From BOG-1112 sp964611335 (lineage in GTDB: Bacteria; Bdellovibrionota_B; Oligoflexia; Oligoflexales; Bog-1112), in NCBI GenBank assembly GCA_964611335.1, contig CAZSXR010000001.1, forward strand, positions 372,001-436,000: a DNA stretch of 64,000 bases. Direction: 5' to 3'. Under the pieces are notes generated by a model, which ran no database searches, was not told the DNA's origin, and was given only the letters and a program-made list of their open reading frames with translations. The position numbers and the translations under genes are program-made. Of this stretch, positions 49,524 through 57,731 are shown one piece after another. Numbering within the stretch: position 1 is the first letter of the stretch; every line of letters begins with the position of its first letter.

Positions 49524-50822
49524 TTAAGGAGAAGAGGTTCCAGCGCCTCTTTTCTTCTTGGAACTCTCAGCATCTTCCTCACTCTTTTTCTCAGTAGAGT
49601 GGAATACAAGCATCGGTTCCGCACCTTTTTCTATGCTTTCTTCAGTAATAACGACTTCTTTCAAATCTTTGATGCTCGGCATTTCATACATGATGTTAAG
49701 CATAGCTTCTTCAAGTATGGAACGAAGACCTCGAGCACCTGTTTTACGCTTGATAGCTTCTCTCACGACAGAACGAAGTGAACCTTCCGTGAATTTAAGT
49801 TCGACGGATTCAAATCCAAAAAGCTTCTTAAATTGCTTCACAATGGCATTCTTCGGCTGAGTGAGAATTTTTATCAAAGTTTCTTCATCGAGTTCAGCAA
49901 GAGTACAAACAACAGGAAGTCGACCAATAAACTCAGGTATGAGACCGAATTTCATAAGATCTTCAGTCCGTACCTTTGGAAGCAAACTATTGAGTTGATC
50001 CTTTTTCTTCGACTTGATGTCAGCGCCAAAACCCATCGCTCCGGCTTCAAGACGTTGAGAAATAATATTCTCCAAACCTGTGAAGGCACCTCCACAGATA
50101 AAGAGGATATTCGTCGTATCGACTTGTAAGAATTCCTGTTGAGGATGTTTACGCCCGCCTCGAGGAGGGACGTTTGCAATAGTTCCTTCAATGATTTTTA
50201 AAAGAGCTTGTTGAACACCCTCTCCCGAGACATCTCGGGTAATAGAAGGATTTTCACCCTTTCTCGCTATTTTGTCGATTTCATCTATGTAAGCAATGCC
50301 TCTTTGCGCAAGTTCCACATCGTAGTCTGCGGCTTGCAGAAGATTCAGAATGATGTTTTCAACGTCTTCTCCCACATAACCTGCTTCGGTGAGGTTCGTT
50401 GCATCTGCAATTGTAAAGGGAACATTCAAAATACGTGCGAGAGTTTGAGCAAGCAAAGTTTTACCGGTTCCCGTAGGACCAATAAGCAAAATATTGGACT
50501 TAGACAAGTCCACTTCGTCTTCTTTTTGATTCTTTGCATCTATGCGTTTGTAGTGGTTGTGAACAGCAACAGAAAGGGTCTTCTTTGCCTGTTCCTGTCC
50601 GATGATGTAATCATCTAAAATCCGTTTGATATCTTTAGGATCAGGAACCTTATCGTGCCGTTCAAGCACTTCTTCTTTTTCAACTTCCTCAGCAATGATG
50701 TCGTTACAAAGCTGGATACATTCGTCGCAAATGTATACATTTGGACCTGCGATCAGCTTCTTGACTTCGCGTTGACCTTTGCCACAGAAGCTGCAATGTA
50801 AACCAGTATCTTTCCCAGCCAT
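49524..50822 (-). CDS. clpX: ATP-dependent Clp protease unfoldase ClpX
   Basis: AAA+ unfoldase that feeds ClpP. 432 residues: N-terminal zinc-binding domain (CSFCGKGQREVKKL and YICDECIQLC), Walker A GPTGTGKT (about 118), pore loop TEAGYVGEDV, ISQRLEAGAMGFGAD and sensor EFIGRLPV. The tail (about 412-432) is Lys/Ser-rich. GGAG precedes the ATG by about 12 bases. Operon order tig-clpP-clpX-lon on one strand, as in many proteobacteria. Confidence 0.97.
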   Translation of the reverse strand: MAGKDTGLHCSFCGKGQREVKKLIAGPNVYICDECIQLCNDIIAEEVEKEEVLERHDKVPDPKDIKRILDDYIIGQEQAKKTLSVAVHNHYKRIDAKNQKEDEVDLSKSNILLIGPTGTGKTLLAQTLARILNVPFTIADATNLTEAGYVGEDVENIILNLLQAADYDVELAQRGIAYIDEIDKIARKGENPSITRDVSGEGVQQALLKIIEGTIANVPPRGGRKHPQQEFLQVDTTNILFICGGAFTGLENIISQRLEAGAMGFGADIKSKKKDQLNSLLPKVRTEDLMKFGLIPEFIGRLPVVCTLAELDEETLIKILTQPKNAIVKQFKKLFGFESVELKFTEGSLRSVVREAIKRKTGARGLRSILEEAMLNIMYEMPSIKDLKEVVITEESIEKGAEPMLVFHSTEKKSEEDAESSKKKRGAGTSSP

Positions 50823-50867
50823 ATAAATATATCTCCTTGCTGAGAGGCACTTACTCTCAGTTTAAAC

Positions 50868-51485
50868 TTAACGAACGTCTTCTTCCAGATCTTTTCTATT
50901 TTTTTTCACACTGACAACTACTTCGTCGACTATACCGTAGGCTTTTGCTTCTTCTGCAGACATGTAGAAGTCACGATCAATGTCTTTGTAAATCATCTCT
51001 TCGTTTCTTCCCGTATGCTTCGAAAGCAATTGACACATTCTTTTTTTCAAACTGATAATTTCACGAGCTTGAATATTAATATCAGTCGCTTGTCCGGTCG
51101 CTCCACCCAAAGGCTGATGAATCATCACCCTTGAATTTGGAAGTGCATAACGTTTACCGTTCTGACCTGCTGCCAATAACCATGCAGCAGAACTCGCACA
51201 CTGACCAATACAATAGGTGCGAACATCCGGTCGGATATGTTGCATAGCATCATAGATGGCTAAGATCGCAGTAACAGAACCGCCGGGTGTGTTAATATAG
51301 AGGTGAACGTCTTTGTCAGGATCTTCACTTTCCAAAAATAAAAGTTGAGCAATAATGACATTTGCCATTTCATCATAGATAGGTGTGCCTAAAATAATAA
51401 TTCTATCCTTCAAAAGCCTAGAATAAATATCCCAGGAACGCTCCCCGCGACTCGTACTTTCGAGAACTATTGGGACGAGAGCCAT
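50868..51485 (-). CDS. clpP: ATP-dependent Clp protease proteolytic subunit ClpP
   Basis: Tetradecameric serine peptidase. 205 residues, usual size. Catalytic Ser in GQCASSAAWLLAAG, His in VMIHQPLGG, Asp in KDIDRDFYMSAEEA. N-terminal LVPIVLESTSRGERSWD is the family start. AAGGAG lies upstream of the ATG; clpX follows after 45 bases. Confidence 0.97.
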   Translation of the reverse strand: MALVPIVLESTSRGERSWDIYSRLLKDRIIILGTPIYDEMANVIIAQLLFLESEDPDKDVHLYINTPGGSVTAILAIYDAMQHIRPDVRTYCIGQCASSAAWLLAAGQNGKRYALPNSRVMIHQPLGGATGQATDINIQAREIISLKKRMCQLLSKHTGRNEEMIYKDIDRDFYMSAEEAKAYGIVDEVVVSVKKNRKDLEEDVR

Positions 51486-51727
51486 TGCTTCAGTCTCCTT
51501 AAAAAAGAGTAATAGATGATTGTGTTAAAACAGATCTCACAAGCTCAAAAAAGCGCAACACGCTTCTCTCTCTTCCCTCTTCCATATGAGATCGTATCTA
51601 ATTAAACCTCTTAGAGGCCACCTTATGCGAAAGGCAAAGGCCTGACAAGAATCTTCGATTCTATCGGGGCCTGAGCGGAGTTTTTCTTCTACATAGACGT
51701 TGGTTAAGAGTTGAATCCAAGATCGCG

Positions 51728-53092
51728 CTAGATATGATCATGATTGTGATCGTGATCGTGATCGTGATCGTGATCATCATGCTCTTCATGATGATGGTGA
51801 TCATGTGCTGCAGGAATAGGTGTGATGGTTGCGTGAGATGTAAGAAAGTTAAGTGCCTTTTTGAAAAGCAGTTGTTCCCGAACATTGTCACCATATTCTC
51901 GCAGATTGCGATTAAAATCAGCTTCTTTTTTGGCAGGATCTGTTTCTCGAGAAAGCTGTGCAATAGCCTGATGAAACTCTTCGTTTGTGAGAGACAACTT
52001 TTCTTGTTTGATCAACTCATGCAAAAGCATTGTATTTTTTGCTCGCATTTTTGCTTCGACCAAAACTTCTGCACGCATATTCTTATCAGCAAGAGCTTTC
52101 TGACGTTCAGAATCATTTTTAAAATGGGATTGAGAGATTATGTGATCGATAACCTGATCTGTGATGGAGGGCGGAACTTCAAAAGGAACTCTGTCGTTTA
52201 GTTGCGTAAGAAGAGCGTTGTGTACGCCATCTTCGTTCAAACGAGTGTAATGCGCTGCTAAACCTGCGCGAACTTTTTCTTTGAGATCTTCAAGAGACTC
52301 ATAGTTCAAATCTTTTGCAAACTCTTCATCGATAACGGGAACTTCCAGTTTCTGAATGGATTTTAACGTCACATTGAAAACAGCAGATTTTCCTTTGTAT
52401 TTTTCAGTAATGCCTTCGCTTGGGAATTTAACATTTACAGGTTTTGTCTCATTCAGATTCATTCCAATAAGAGCATCTTCGATTTCTTTGATAAAGAGTC
52501 TATGTCTGCCAACTTCAACAACTTGTTCATCCATAGTTAGCAAAGGATCATCTACACCTTCGATCTGTGCTGTATAAGAGATTTTAACGAGGTGTCCATT
52601 ATCACAACGTGTGCTTTCTGCTACCGGTTTTAGAGTGGCGTGCTGGCGAGCGAGTTGTTCTAATCGATGTCCCAACATATGATCATCAGCTGTGTGATGT
52701 TCATAAGAGACAACAAGATTTTTATGTTGATCATTGAGTTTGATTTCAGGAAGCACATCGATGATGGCACTGATTTCATAAGCTTGATCTTCTGTAGGAA
52801 TATTCGAATTTTCTATGTAAGGCTGAGAGATAGCCGAAATGCCGCTCTCTCTCAGAGAGGAAAGTAGGTGTTCACGAACAAGCTGGTCTACAACGTCATA
52901 GGAACCTGATCCACCGTACATTTTTCGGATAAGGGTCATAGGGACCTTACCAGGTCTAAACCCATGAACTTTGGCCTTGCCTCGAACTTTTTGATAATAG
53001 GCTGAAAAAGCTTTGTTTACAGCTTCAGGTGGTACAGTAACTTTTACGCGTCTTTGCACGGAGTTGATGTCTTCAACGATGGCTTTCATCAT
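51728..53092 (-). CDS. tig: Trigger factor with a His/Asp-rich metal-binding-like tail
   Basis: Ribosome-associated chaperone and prolyl isomerase. 454 residues: ribosome-binding N-terminus with signature GFRPGKVPMTLI (about 43-54), PPIase domain (about 150-250), helical chaperone arms. The last 26 residues, absent from ordinary trigger factors, alternate His, Asp and Glu (HDHHHHEEHDD then repeated HD) with no other residue types but one Asn and a final Ile. The DNA behind this is a run of a CGTGAT hexamer (51745-51774), which can vary by slippage. ATG 53092 or 53089 may be used; AAAGAGA lies just upstream. clpP follows 242 bases later. Confidence 0.93.
   Translation of the reverse strand: MMKAIVEDINSVQRRVKVTVPPEAVNKAFSAYYQKVRGKAKVHGFRPGKVPMTLIRKMYGGSGSYDVVDQLVREHLLSSLRESGISAISQPYIENSNIPTEDQAYEISAIIDVLPEIKLNDQHKNLVVSYEHHTADDHMLGHRLEQLARQHATLKPVAESTRCDNGHLVKISYTAQIEGVDDPLLTMDEQVVEVGRHRLFIKEIEDALIGMNLNETKPVNVKFPSEGITEKYKGKSAVFNVTLKSIQKLEVPVIDEEFAKDLNYESLEDLKEKVRAGLAAHYTRLNEDGVHNALLTQLNDRVPFEVPPSITDQVIDHIISQSHFKNDSERQKALADKNMRAEVLVEAKMRAKNTMLLHELIKQEKLSLTNEEFHQAIAQLSRETDPAKKEADFNRNLREYGDNVREQLLFKKALNFLTSHATITPIPAAHDHHHHEEHDDHDHDHDHDHNHDHI
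51745..51774 (-). repeat. Tandem CGTGAT hexamer repeat in tig
   Basis: Four perfect CGTGAT units (51751-51774) preceded by one TGTGAT variant; on the minus strand they encode repeated His-Asp in the trigger-factor tail. Such repeats can change length by whole HD pairs. Confidence 0.85.
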
Positions 53093-53253
53093 GATCTCTT
53101 TCTCTTAATTGGGCCTTGATTGGGGCTCGGAAAAGTCGGGCCAGTCTAGCTTTCTCAGCTTTTTTTTTCAAGCCCGCAGATAAGATCAGTTTTCAGGGAA
53201 GGAGTCAACGGACTAAAGAGAAGGCTTTGTTCGTGAGAATTAGCGAGCTTTCA

Positions 53254-53853
53254 TTAGCCTTTTTTCTTCGCTTTGATGGGGAATAGGCTTCCACAAAGGC
53301 TATTGTTTTCAGAAGTGCTGATGCAAATATCGCTTTCATTCTCGGTACAATTTAAATTCTCAGAAGCAGTTTCCTTCACAATACAAACGTTATTTTCACC
53401 CACACTAACAGTAGATGTTGGACAGATCGATAAAACGGTCCCGCAGATAGGGGTTAGTCTTTTCTTTTTAGCTTCCTTTCCTGCTCTTTTAGCTTCTTTA
53501 CCTTCTCTTTTTGCTTCTCTTCTAGCCTCTTTACCTTCTCTTTTTGCTTCTCTTCTAGCCTCTTTACCTTCTCTTTTAGCTTCTTTACCTTCTCTTTTAG
53601 CTTCTTCGCCTTCTCTTTTAGCTTCTTCGCCTTCTTGTTTCTCATTAGTATGTGTTGCGTTTCCCTGTCCTGGGATCGTTGCTGGGCCAGACCCTGCTTC
53701 CCCACCTGTAATGTTTACATCGGAGCCCAGTGCTTCCAAGCCTTCGGTCGCTGCTGAGCTAGAAGATTTCTTAGCTTTTGAAGAGGATCCCCTGCAAAAG
53801 CTAAGGGCTAAGCTCAATATTAAGATTCCAAAAAACTGTAAGTTTCGTTGCAT
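53254..53853 (-). CDS. Lipoprotein with Lys/Glu-rich heptapeptide repeats
   Basis: 199 residues from ATG 53853 with GGGGG 5 bases upstream (an earlier GTG in frame would overlap it). Signal peptide with lipobox ALSFC (Cys about 20). A Ser/Lys then Gly-rich linker leads to tandem units of the form EGKEAKR/EGKEARREAKR (about 73-130), expected to form a charged single helix or coiled coil. The C-terminal 65 residues hold six Cys, suggesting three disulfides. Not recognised. It stands alone between tig and the E2 gene. Confidence 0.75.
   Translation of the reverse strand: MQRNLQFFGILILSLALSFCRGSSSKAKKSSSSAATEGLEALGSDVNITGGEAGSGPATIPGQGNATHTNEKQEGEEAKREGEEAKREGKEAKREGKEARREAKREGKEARREAKREGKEAKRAGKEAKKKRLTPICGTVLSICPTSTVSVGENNVCIVKETASENLNCTENESDICISTSENNSLCGSLFPIKAKKKG
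53464..53640 (-). repeat. Degenerate tandem repeats coding EGKEAKR units
   Basis: Repeats of about 21 and 33 bp built from CTTCTCTTTTAGCTTCTTTAC-like text (plus-strand reading), coding the Lys/Glu helix of the lipoprotein. Edges are approximate. Confidence 0.7.
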
Positions 53854-53943
53854 AGATGCCCCCACATAGTGAACTTAGTGGCGGATCGGTAAATTTTCTG
53901 AAAAATTTAAGGCCGTTAGTTTAACCTGTTAGGATTAAAGAAT

Positions 53944-55260
53944 TTATTGAGTTTCGAGATGATGTTTTAGGGAAGCGAGAAATTTTGCCCCACCCTCTCC
54001 ATCGACGATGCGATGATCGAAAGTGAGACCGACTTGGACTAGAGGACGAATGAGGATTTCACCTTTGACCACCGCTGGTCTTTCTACAATCGCACCTGTG
54101 CTTAGAATGGCAACTTGAGGTTGGTTGATAATGGGTTGCGAATGAAGAGATCCATAGATTCCGGGATTAGTTATGGAGAAAGTTCCGCCCTGCACATCTT
54201 CAGGGCTTAGGCGTTTTTCTCTTGCTCTGCGAACGGTATCGTTCAATTTTTCTGCAACCTCGAAAAGAGTGCAGTCGTTTAAATTTTTGAGAACAGGAAC
54301 GATCAGCCCGTGGTCGGTTGCTACTGCACATGCGATATTAATTCGTTCTTTGAAAAGAATGTCTTCTCCATCAACGGAAGAATTGATGATGGGATGTTCT
54401 TTCAAAGATTTTATAGCAGCGTGGATAAAAAAAGCAGTGAAGCTGAGTTTGCTTTGAAAACGAGTGAAAAAATCCGCTTCGAGTTCTTTTTTTGCACGGA
54501 CAACTTCTGAAAAATCAATTTCAAAAGTCGTTGTCACATGTGGAGAAATTCGAACAGAACGAAGCATATGCTCTGCTGTCAGACGACGGATACGTGTCAT
54601 CTTTGTTCGTTGAACTTCAACTCCATCAAGAAATTCCTTGTTGTCACGTCTTTCTGTTTTGAGTGAGAACAAAGGTTCATGTACATCATGACCTGTGAAA
54701 GATGTAGGATGAGAAGGACTTTGAGAATTCAGATGTTCGAAAAGATCCTCTTTGGTAACACGACCGTGAAGACCGCTTCCTCGAACATCTGCAAGATTCA
54801 GACCGCTCTCTTTAGCAATTTTGCGAACGAGTGGAGACGAGCGTATTGGCCCTGCAATAATGCTTTGAGAGATTGCTCGTGGGGTATTTAGGGTATGAGA
54901 GAACTGAGAACTGGTGACAGTACCTATTTTTTTGTCCTGTATGGGTTCTTTCGAAGGTGTTTTTGAGGATTTTTTCGAGAGTGTTTTTTCTATTTGCATA
55001 AGTGGAGCAGCAGCATTTGGAGAAATCTGTGCAAGGCTCTGTTGAACGGAAATAAGGTCACCCTCTTTTGCAAAACATGCGATGAGAAAACCTGAAGCAG
55101 GTGCAACGATTTCCGTATCGACCTTGTCCGTTGCTATTTCGAGAAGGGGTTCATCTTTGCTTACTTTGTCTCCTGGCTTTTTAAACCAACGTATCAAAGT
55201 GGCTTCATGAATGCCTTCACCCATCTGTGGAAGTTTAACTAAAGTGGATTCTTGAGTCAT
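53944..55260 (-). CDS. 2-oxoacid dehydrogenase dihydrolipoamide acyltransferase (E2)
   Basis: Transfers acyl groups from lipoyl arms to CoA. 438 residues from ATG 55260; the longer open frame overlaps lpdA and reads as out-of-frame E3. One lipoyl domain with DKVD (lipoyl Lys about 46), a peripheral-subunit-binding domain SPLVRKIAKESGLNLADVRG (about 155-190), then the catalytic domain ending DHRIVDG (His about 416). No E1 genes are nearby, so pyruvate, 2-oxoglutarate and branched-chain types cannot be told apart by eye; the single lipoyl domain and IRRLTAEHM motif fit branched-chain or 2-oxoacid types. The ribosome site is CGGAGC, part of a dispersed-word variant. Confidence 0.92.
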   Translation of the reverse strand: MTQESTLVKLPQMGEGIHEATLIRWFKKPGDKVSKDEPLLEIATDKVDTEIVAPASGFLIACFAKEGDLISVQQSLAQISPNAAAPLMQIEKTLSKKSSKTPSKEPIQDKKIGTVTSSQFSHTLNTPRAISQSIIAGPIRSSPLVRKIAKESGLNLADVRGSGLHGRVTKEDLFEHLNSQSPSHPTSFTGHDVHEPLFSLKTERRDNKEFLDGVEVQRTKMTRIRRLTAEHMLRSVRISPHVTTTFEIDFSEVVRAKKELEADFFTRFQSKLSFTAFFIHAAIKSLKEHPIINSSVDGEDILFKERINIACAVATDHGLIVPVLKNLNDCTLFEVAEKLNDTVRRAREKRLSPEDVQGGTFSITNPGIYGSLHSQPIINQPQVAILSTGAIVERPAVVKGEILIRPLVQVGLTFDHRIVDGEGGAKFLASLKHHLETQ

Positions 55261-55273
55261 TGAATGCTCCGTT

Positions 55274-56686
55274 TCAGAGATGTATAGCGCCGCCAATTGC
55301 GACATGAGCCGCTTCCATAATCGTTTCAGAAATAGTTGGATGAGGATGTATAGCGTGAGCAAATTCATCAACTGTAGCTTCGAGAATTTTTCCAACAACA
55401 AATTCACTGATCAATTCAGTAGCCTTTGCTCCGACAATATGAACACCAAGAATTTCTCTGTAATGAGGTTCATATAAAATTTTTATGAAGCCCTCAGTAG
55501 ATTCTTCTATTTTTGCTTTTGCAAGAGGAGCGAAGGGAAATTTTGCAACTTTGTATTCGATAGCTTTTTCTTTTAATGCGGATTCTGTGAGTCCAATGCT
55601 CGCTATTTCCGGTTGGGTGTAAACAGCGGAAGGATTGCTAAGATAATCGATAATAGGGGGCTTGTGACCAGCCATAATTTCAACAGCATGTATAGCTTCT
55701 GCAGACGCTGTATGAGCGAGAGCTGGGGTGTTTATGACGTCTCCTATTGCAAAGATGGAATCGCATGTAGTTTTATAATGAGCATCAACTGGAATGAAAC
55801 CTTTTTGAGGAACTATACGAACATTTGCGAGGCCGAGCTCTTCAATAACAGGAGAACGGCCAACGGAAATAAGAACCCTTTCAAATTTGCGTGCTTCTGC
55901 TCCTTCGACATGAACTACGCAGTGATCTTTTGCGTCATCGACACCTTTGAGTTTGACTCCATTTTCGATCTTTATATTTTTTTTACGAAGACTTTTTGAG
56001 AGTTCTTGAACGCATTCGGTATCTTCGTTGGGAAGTATTTGCGGAAGCAATTCTATGACTGTGACATCTGTTCCAAAACTTGCAAACAAGGAAGCGAATT
56101 CCATTCCTACAACTCCACCGCCTACAACTGCGAGAGATTTAGGAACATGATCTATGCTCAAAATGGTGTCGGAAGTGTGTATAGTTTTCCCATTAGGTTT
56201 TACGAAAGGAAGGTCTTTGACGCGTGACCCCGTGCTGATCAGTATGAATTTGCTTTTTAAAATTTCTTTTTTGGAATCCGAAGAGACTTCTACGCTATGC
56301 GGGTCAAGGATTTTACCAAAGCCTTGGTGAACAGTGACTCCATTTTTCTTCATAAGAAAGAGAAGACCTTTGCGTTGGGCATTAACAATACCTTCTTTTC
56401 TTTCGAGAATTGCAGACCAGTCAAATTGAGGACTTCCAATTTTGAATCCTAACTTTTCGACATGATTGAGTTTGGTCCATGTTTTAGCTGATTCAAGTAA
56501 GCACTTTGTAGGGATACAACCGACATTGAGACATGTTCCACCCAAGTACGTATTCTTTTCAATAAGCGCGACTTTGAATCCGAGTTGAGCTGCACGAATG
56601 GCGCCCACTTCACCACCGGGGCCAGAGCCGATGACAACAAGGTCATAATTTTTAGACTGAGAATCAGGTTGAGATGTTACTGCCAT
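55274..56686 (-). CDS. lpdA: Dihydrolipoamide dehydrogenase (E3)
   Basis: FAD enzyme that reoxidises lipoyl groups with NAD. 470 residues from ATG 56686 with GAGGAAA upstream (an ATG 4 codons earlier includes this site). Seen: GSGPGGEVGAIRAAQLG (FAD loop), the redox pair in GGTCLNVGCIPTK (about 42-54), a second dinucleotide loop in VGGGVVGMEFASLFASFG, and HPHPTISE with the active His near the C-terminus. The E2 gene follows after 13 bases. Confidence 0.96.
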   Translation of the reverse strand: MAVTSQPDSQSKNYDLVVIGSGPGGEVGAIRAAQLGFKVALIEKNTYLGGTCLNVGCIPTKCLLESAKTWTKLNHVEKLGFKIGSPQFDWSAILERKEGIVNAQRKGLLFLMKKNGVTVHQGFGKILDPHSVEVSSDSKKEILKSKFILISTGSRVKDLPFVKPNGKTIHTSDTILSIDHVPKSLAVVGGGVVGMEFASLFASFGTDVTVIELLPQILPNEDTECVQELSKSLRKKNIKIENGVKLKGVDDAKDHCVVHVEGAEARKFERVLISVGRSPVIEELGLANVRIVPQKGFIPVDAHYKTTCDSIFAIGDVINTPALAHTASAEAIHAVEIMAGHKPPIIDYLSNPSAVYTQPEIASIGLTESALKEKAIEYKVAKFPFAPLAKAKIEESTEGFIKILYEPHYREILGVHIVGAKATELISEFVVGKILEATVDEFAHAIHPHPTISETIMEAAHVAIGGAIHL

Positions 56687-57052
56687 AACTTTCCTCATGT
56701 TGCTAAAGGGTGTTCTTGGAACACTCCTGAAAACTAATAGTTAAGAATCTAAAACGCCATTATAGTCTGTTCAATCCACGCCGAGAATAAAAACACAAAT
56801 ACTGTTTACTTATGTTCCTTAAAACGCTAGATCTTTCTTCGTTCTGCAGAAAGGAACAGTCCTTTCTGACGCACTAGCGTCGATCTTGATTTATCATCAT
56901 GCGAGCAAAACAAAAGATGCAAGACGTTTCTTCGAATATTTATCAAGCAATCGTCGTCCCTTTGGTTCTTCCTGAAAAAACCGGCACGAGTGTACACCCC
57001 ACTCCATTTAAGATCTGGGAACTTTCTGAGAAAGCACTCAAAAAGCATGACA
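56687..57052. other. Intergenic region between ysxC and lpdA
   Basis: 366 bases. Holds the lpdA promoter region (AT-rich around 56730-56820), a structured element at 56824-56880, and a possible small plus-strand gene (56899-57063). Nothing else seen. Confidence 0.5.
56824..56880. other. Nested inverted repeats (structured RNA or terminator candidate)
   Basis: Outer arms ACGCTAG (56824-56830) and CTAGCGT (56874-56880) enclose a perfect 9-bp hairpin CAGAAAGGA-ACAG-TCCTTTCTG (56847-56868). No T run follows on either strand close by, so a plain intrinsic terminator is doubtful. Confidence 0.45.
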
Positions 57053-57063
57053 TTATTGATTAA
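56899..57063 (+). CDS. Possible small gene convergent with ysxC
   Basis: 54-codon open frame, MRAKQKMQDVSSNIYQ onward with a plausible amino-acid mix and an end reading FKIWELSEKALKKHDIID. It overlaps the 3' end of ysxC by 11 bases. No clear ribosome site and no family recognised, so it may be chance. Confidence 0.3.
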   Translation: MRAKQKMQDVSSNIYQAIVVPLVLPEKTGTSVHPTPFKIWELSEKALKKHDIID

Positions 57064-57649
57064 GATTAAGATGACGAAATAGAAAGTTGCGCAACTCTTC
57101 GATTCCTTTCTTCTTGAGAGAAGAAACGACGAAGATATTGCTAACATGGATGTTCTTTGAGTTGAACAGAACTTGTGTCTGTTTTTCAATCTGAGCGAGT
57201 TCATTAGGTTTGAGTTTGTCAGCTTTTGTGAGAACACAGCTTACGGATGTTCTTCTTGTAAGTGACCGAATGAAGTCGAGTTCATGTTCGACAAAATTGC
57301 GTCGAACATCGATGAGCACGAGGAGGTCTTTGATCTGTGGCCTTTTCAAATAGACATCTAGAAGATCATCCCACAGACCTTGAATTTCTTTACCAGCCGT
57401 ATTGTAACCCCAACCTGGCAAGTCAGCGAGAATCAGCATTTGATTTTTTTGGGGTGATAGAGAGAAGAAGTTAACCATACGAGTGCGGCCAGGGCTTGAA
57501 CTTACACGGGCGAGGCTCTTACTATTGAGAATGGAGTTAAGCAGAGAAGATTTTCCGCAGTTGGAACGACCTAAAAAGACGATCTCAGGATAATTCCAAT
57601 CCATGAATTGATCTGGTCGTGCGGCACTAGTAATATAATTCGCTTCCAT
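57053..57649 (-). CDS. engB: Ribosome-biogenesis GTPase YsxC/EngB
   Basis: GTPase for 50S assembly, also linked with cell division. 198 residues: G1 FLGRSNCGKSSLL (about 25-37), G2-region SSSPGRTRMVNFF, G3 DLPGWGYNTA, G4 TKADK. Usual length and family pattern. The ribosome site is weak. It is divergent from mutL (82 bases between). Confidence 0.95.
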   Translation of the reverse strand: MEANYITSAARPDQFMDWNYPEIVFLGRSNCGKSSLLNSILNSKSLARVSSSPGRTRMVNFFSLSPQKNQMLILADLPGWGYNTAGKEIQGLWDDLLDVYLKRPQIKDLLVLIDVRRNFVEHELDFIRSLTRRTSVSCVLTKADKLKPNELAQIEKQTQVLFNSKNIHVSNIFVVSSLKKKGIEELRNFLFRHLNLNQ

Positions 57650-57731
57650 ATATGTAATATGTCATCCGGTGATATCTCAGTGAGGGGATCTTTGGGATGA
57701 CTTTTCCTTATTAAAATAGTGGTTCTTAATT

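Noticed and set aside
51745..51774. CRISPR-like repeat
   Set aside because: Simple hexamer microsatellite inside a coding region, with no spacers.
51734..52201. 155-codon plus-strand open frame with a repetitive Met-Ile-Val start
   Set aside because: Antisense of the trigger-factor C-terminus; its odd start is the reverse complement of the His-Asp repeat codons.
53273..53869. 198-codon plus-strand open frame rich in Leu, Ala, Ser and Pro
   Set aside because: Antisense of the EGKEAKR lipoprotein; the opposite strand has a signal peptide, lipobox and ribosome site.
56827..57237. 136-codon minus-strand open frame overlapping ysxC
   Set aside because: Mostly out-of-frame ysxC; no ribosome site and unnatural composition.
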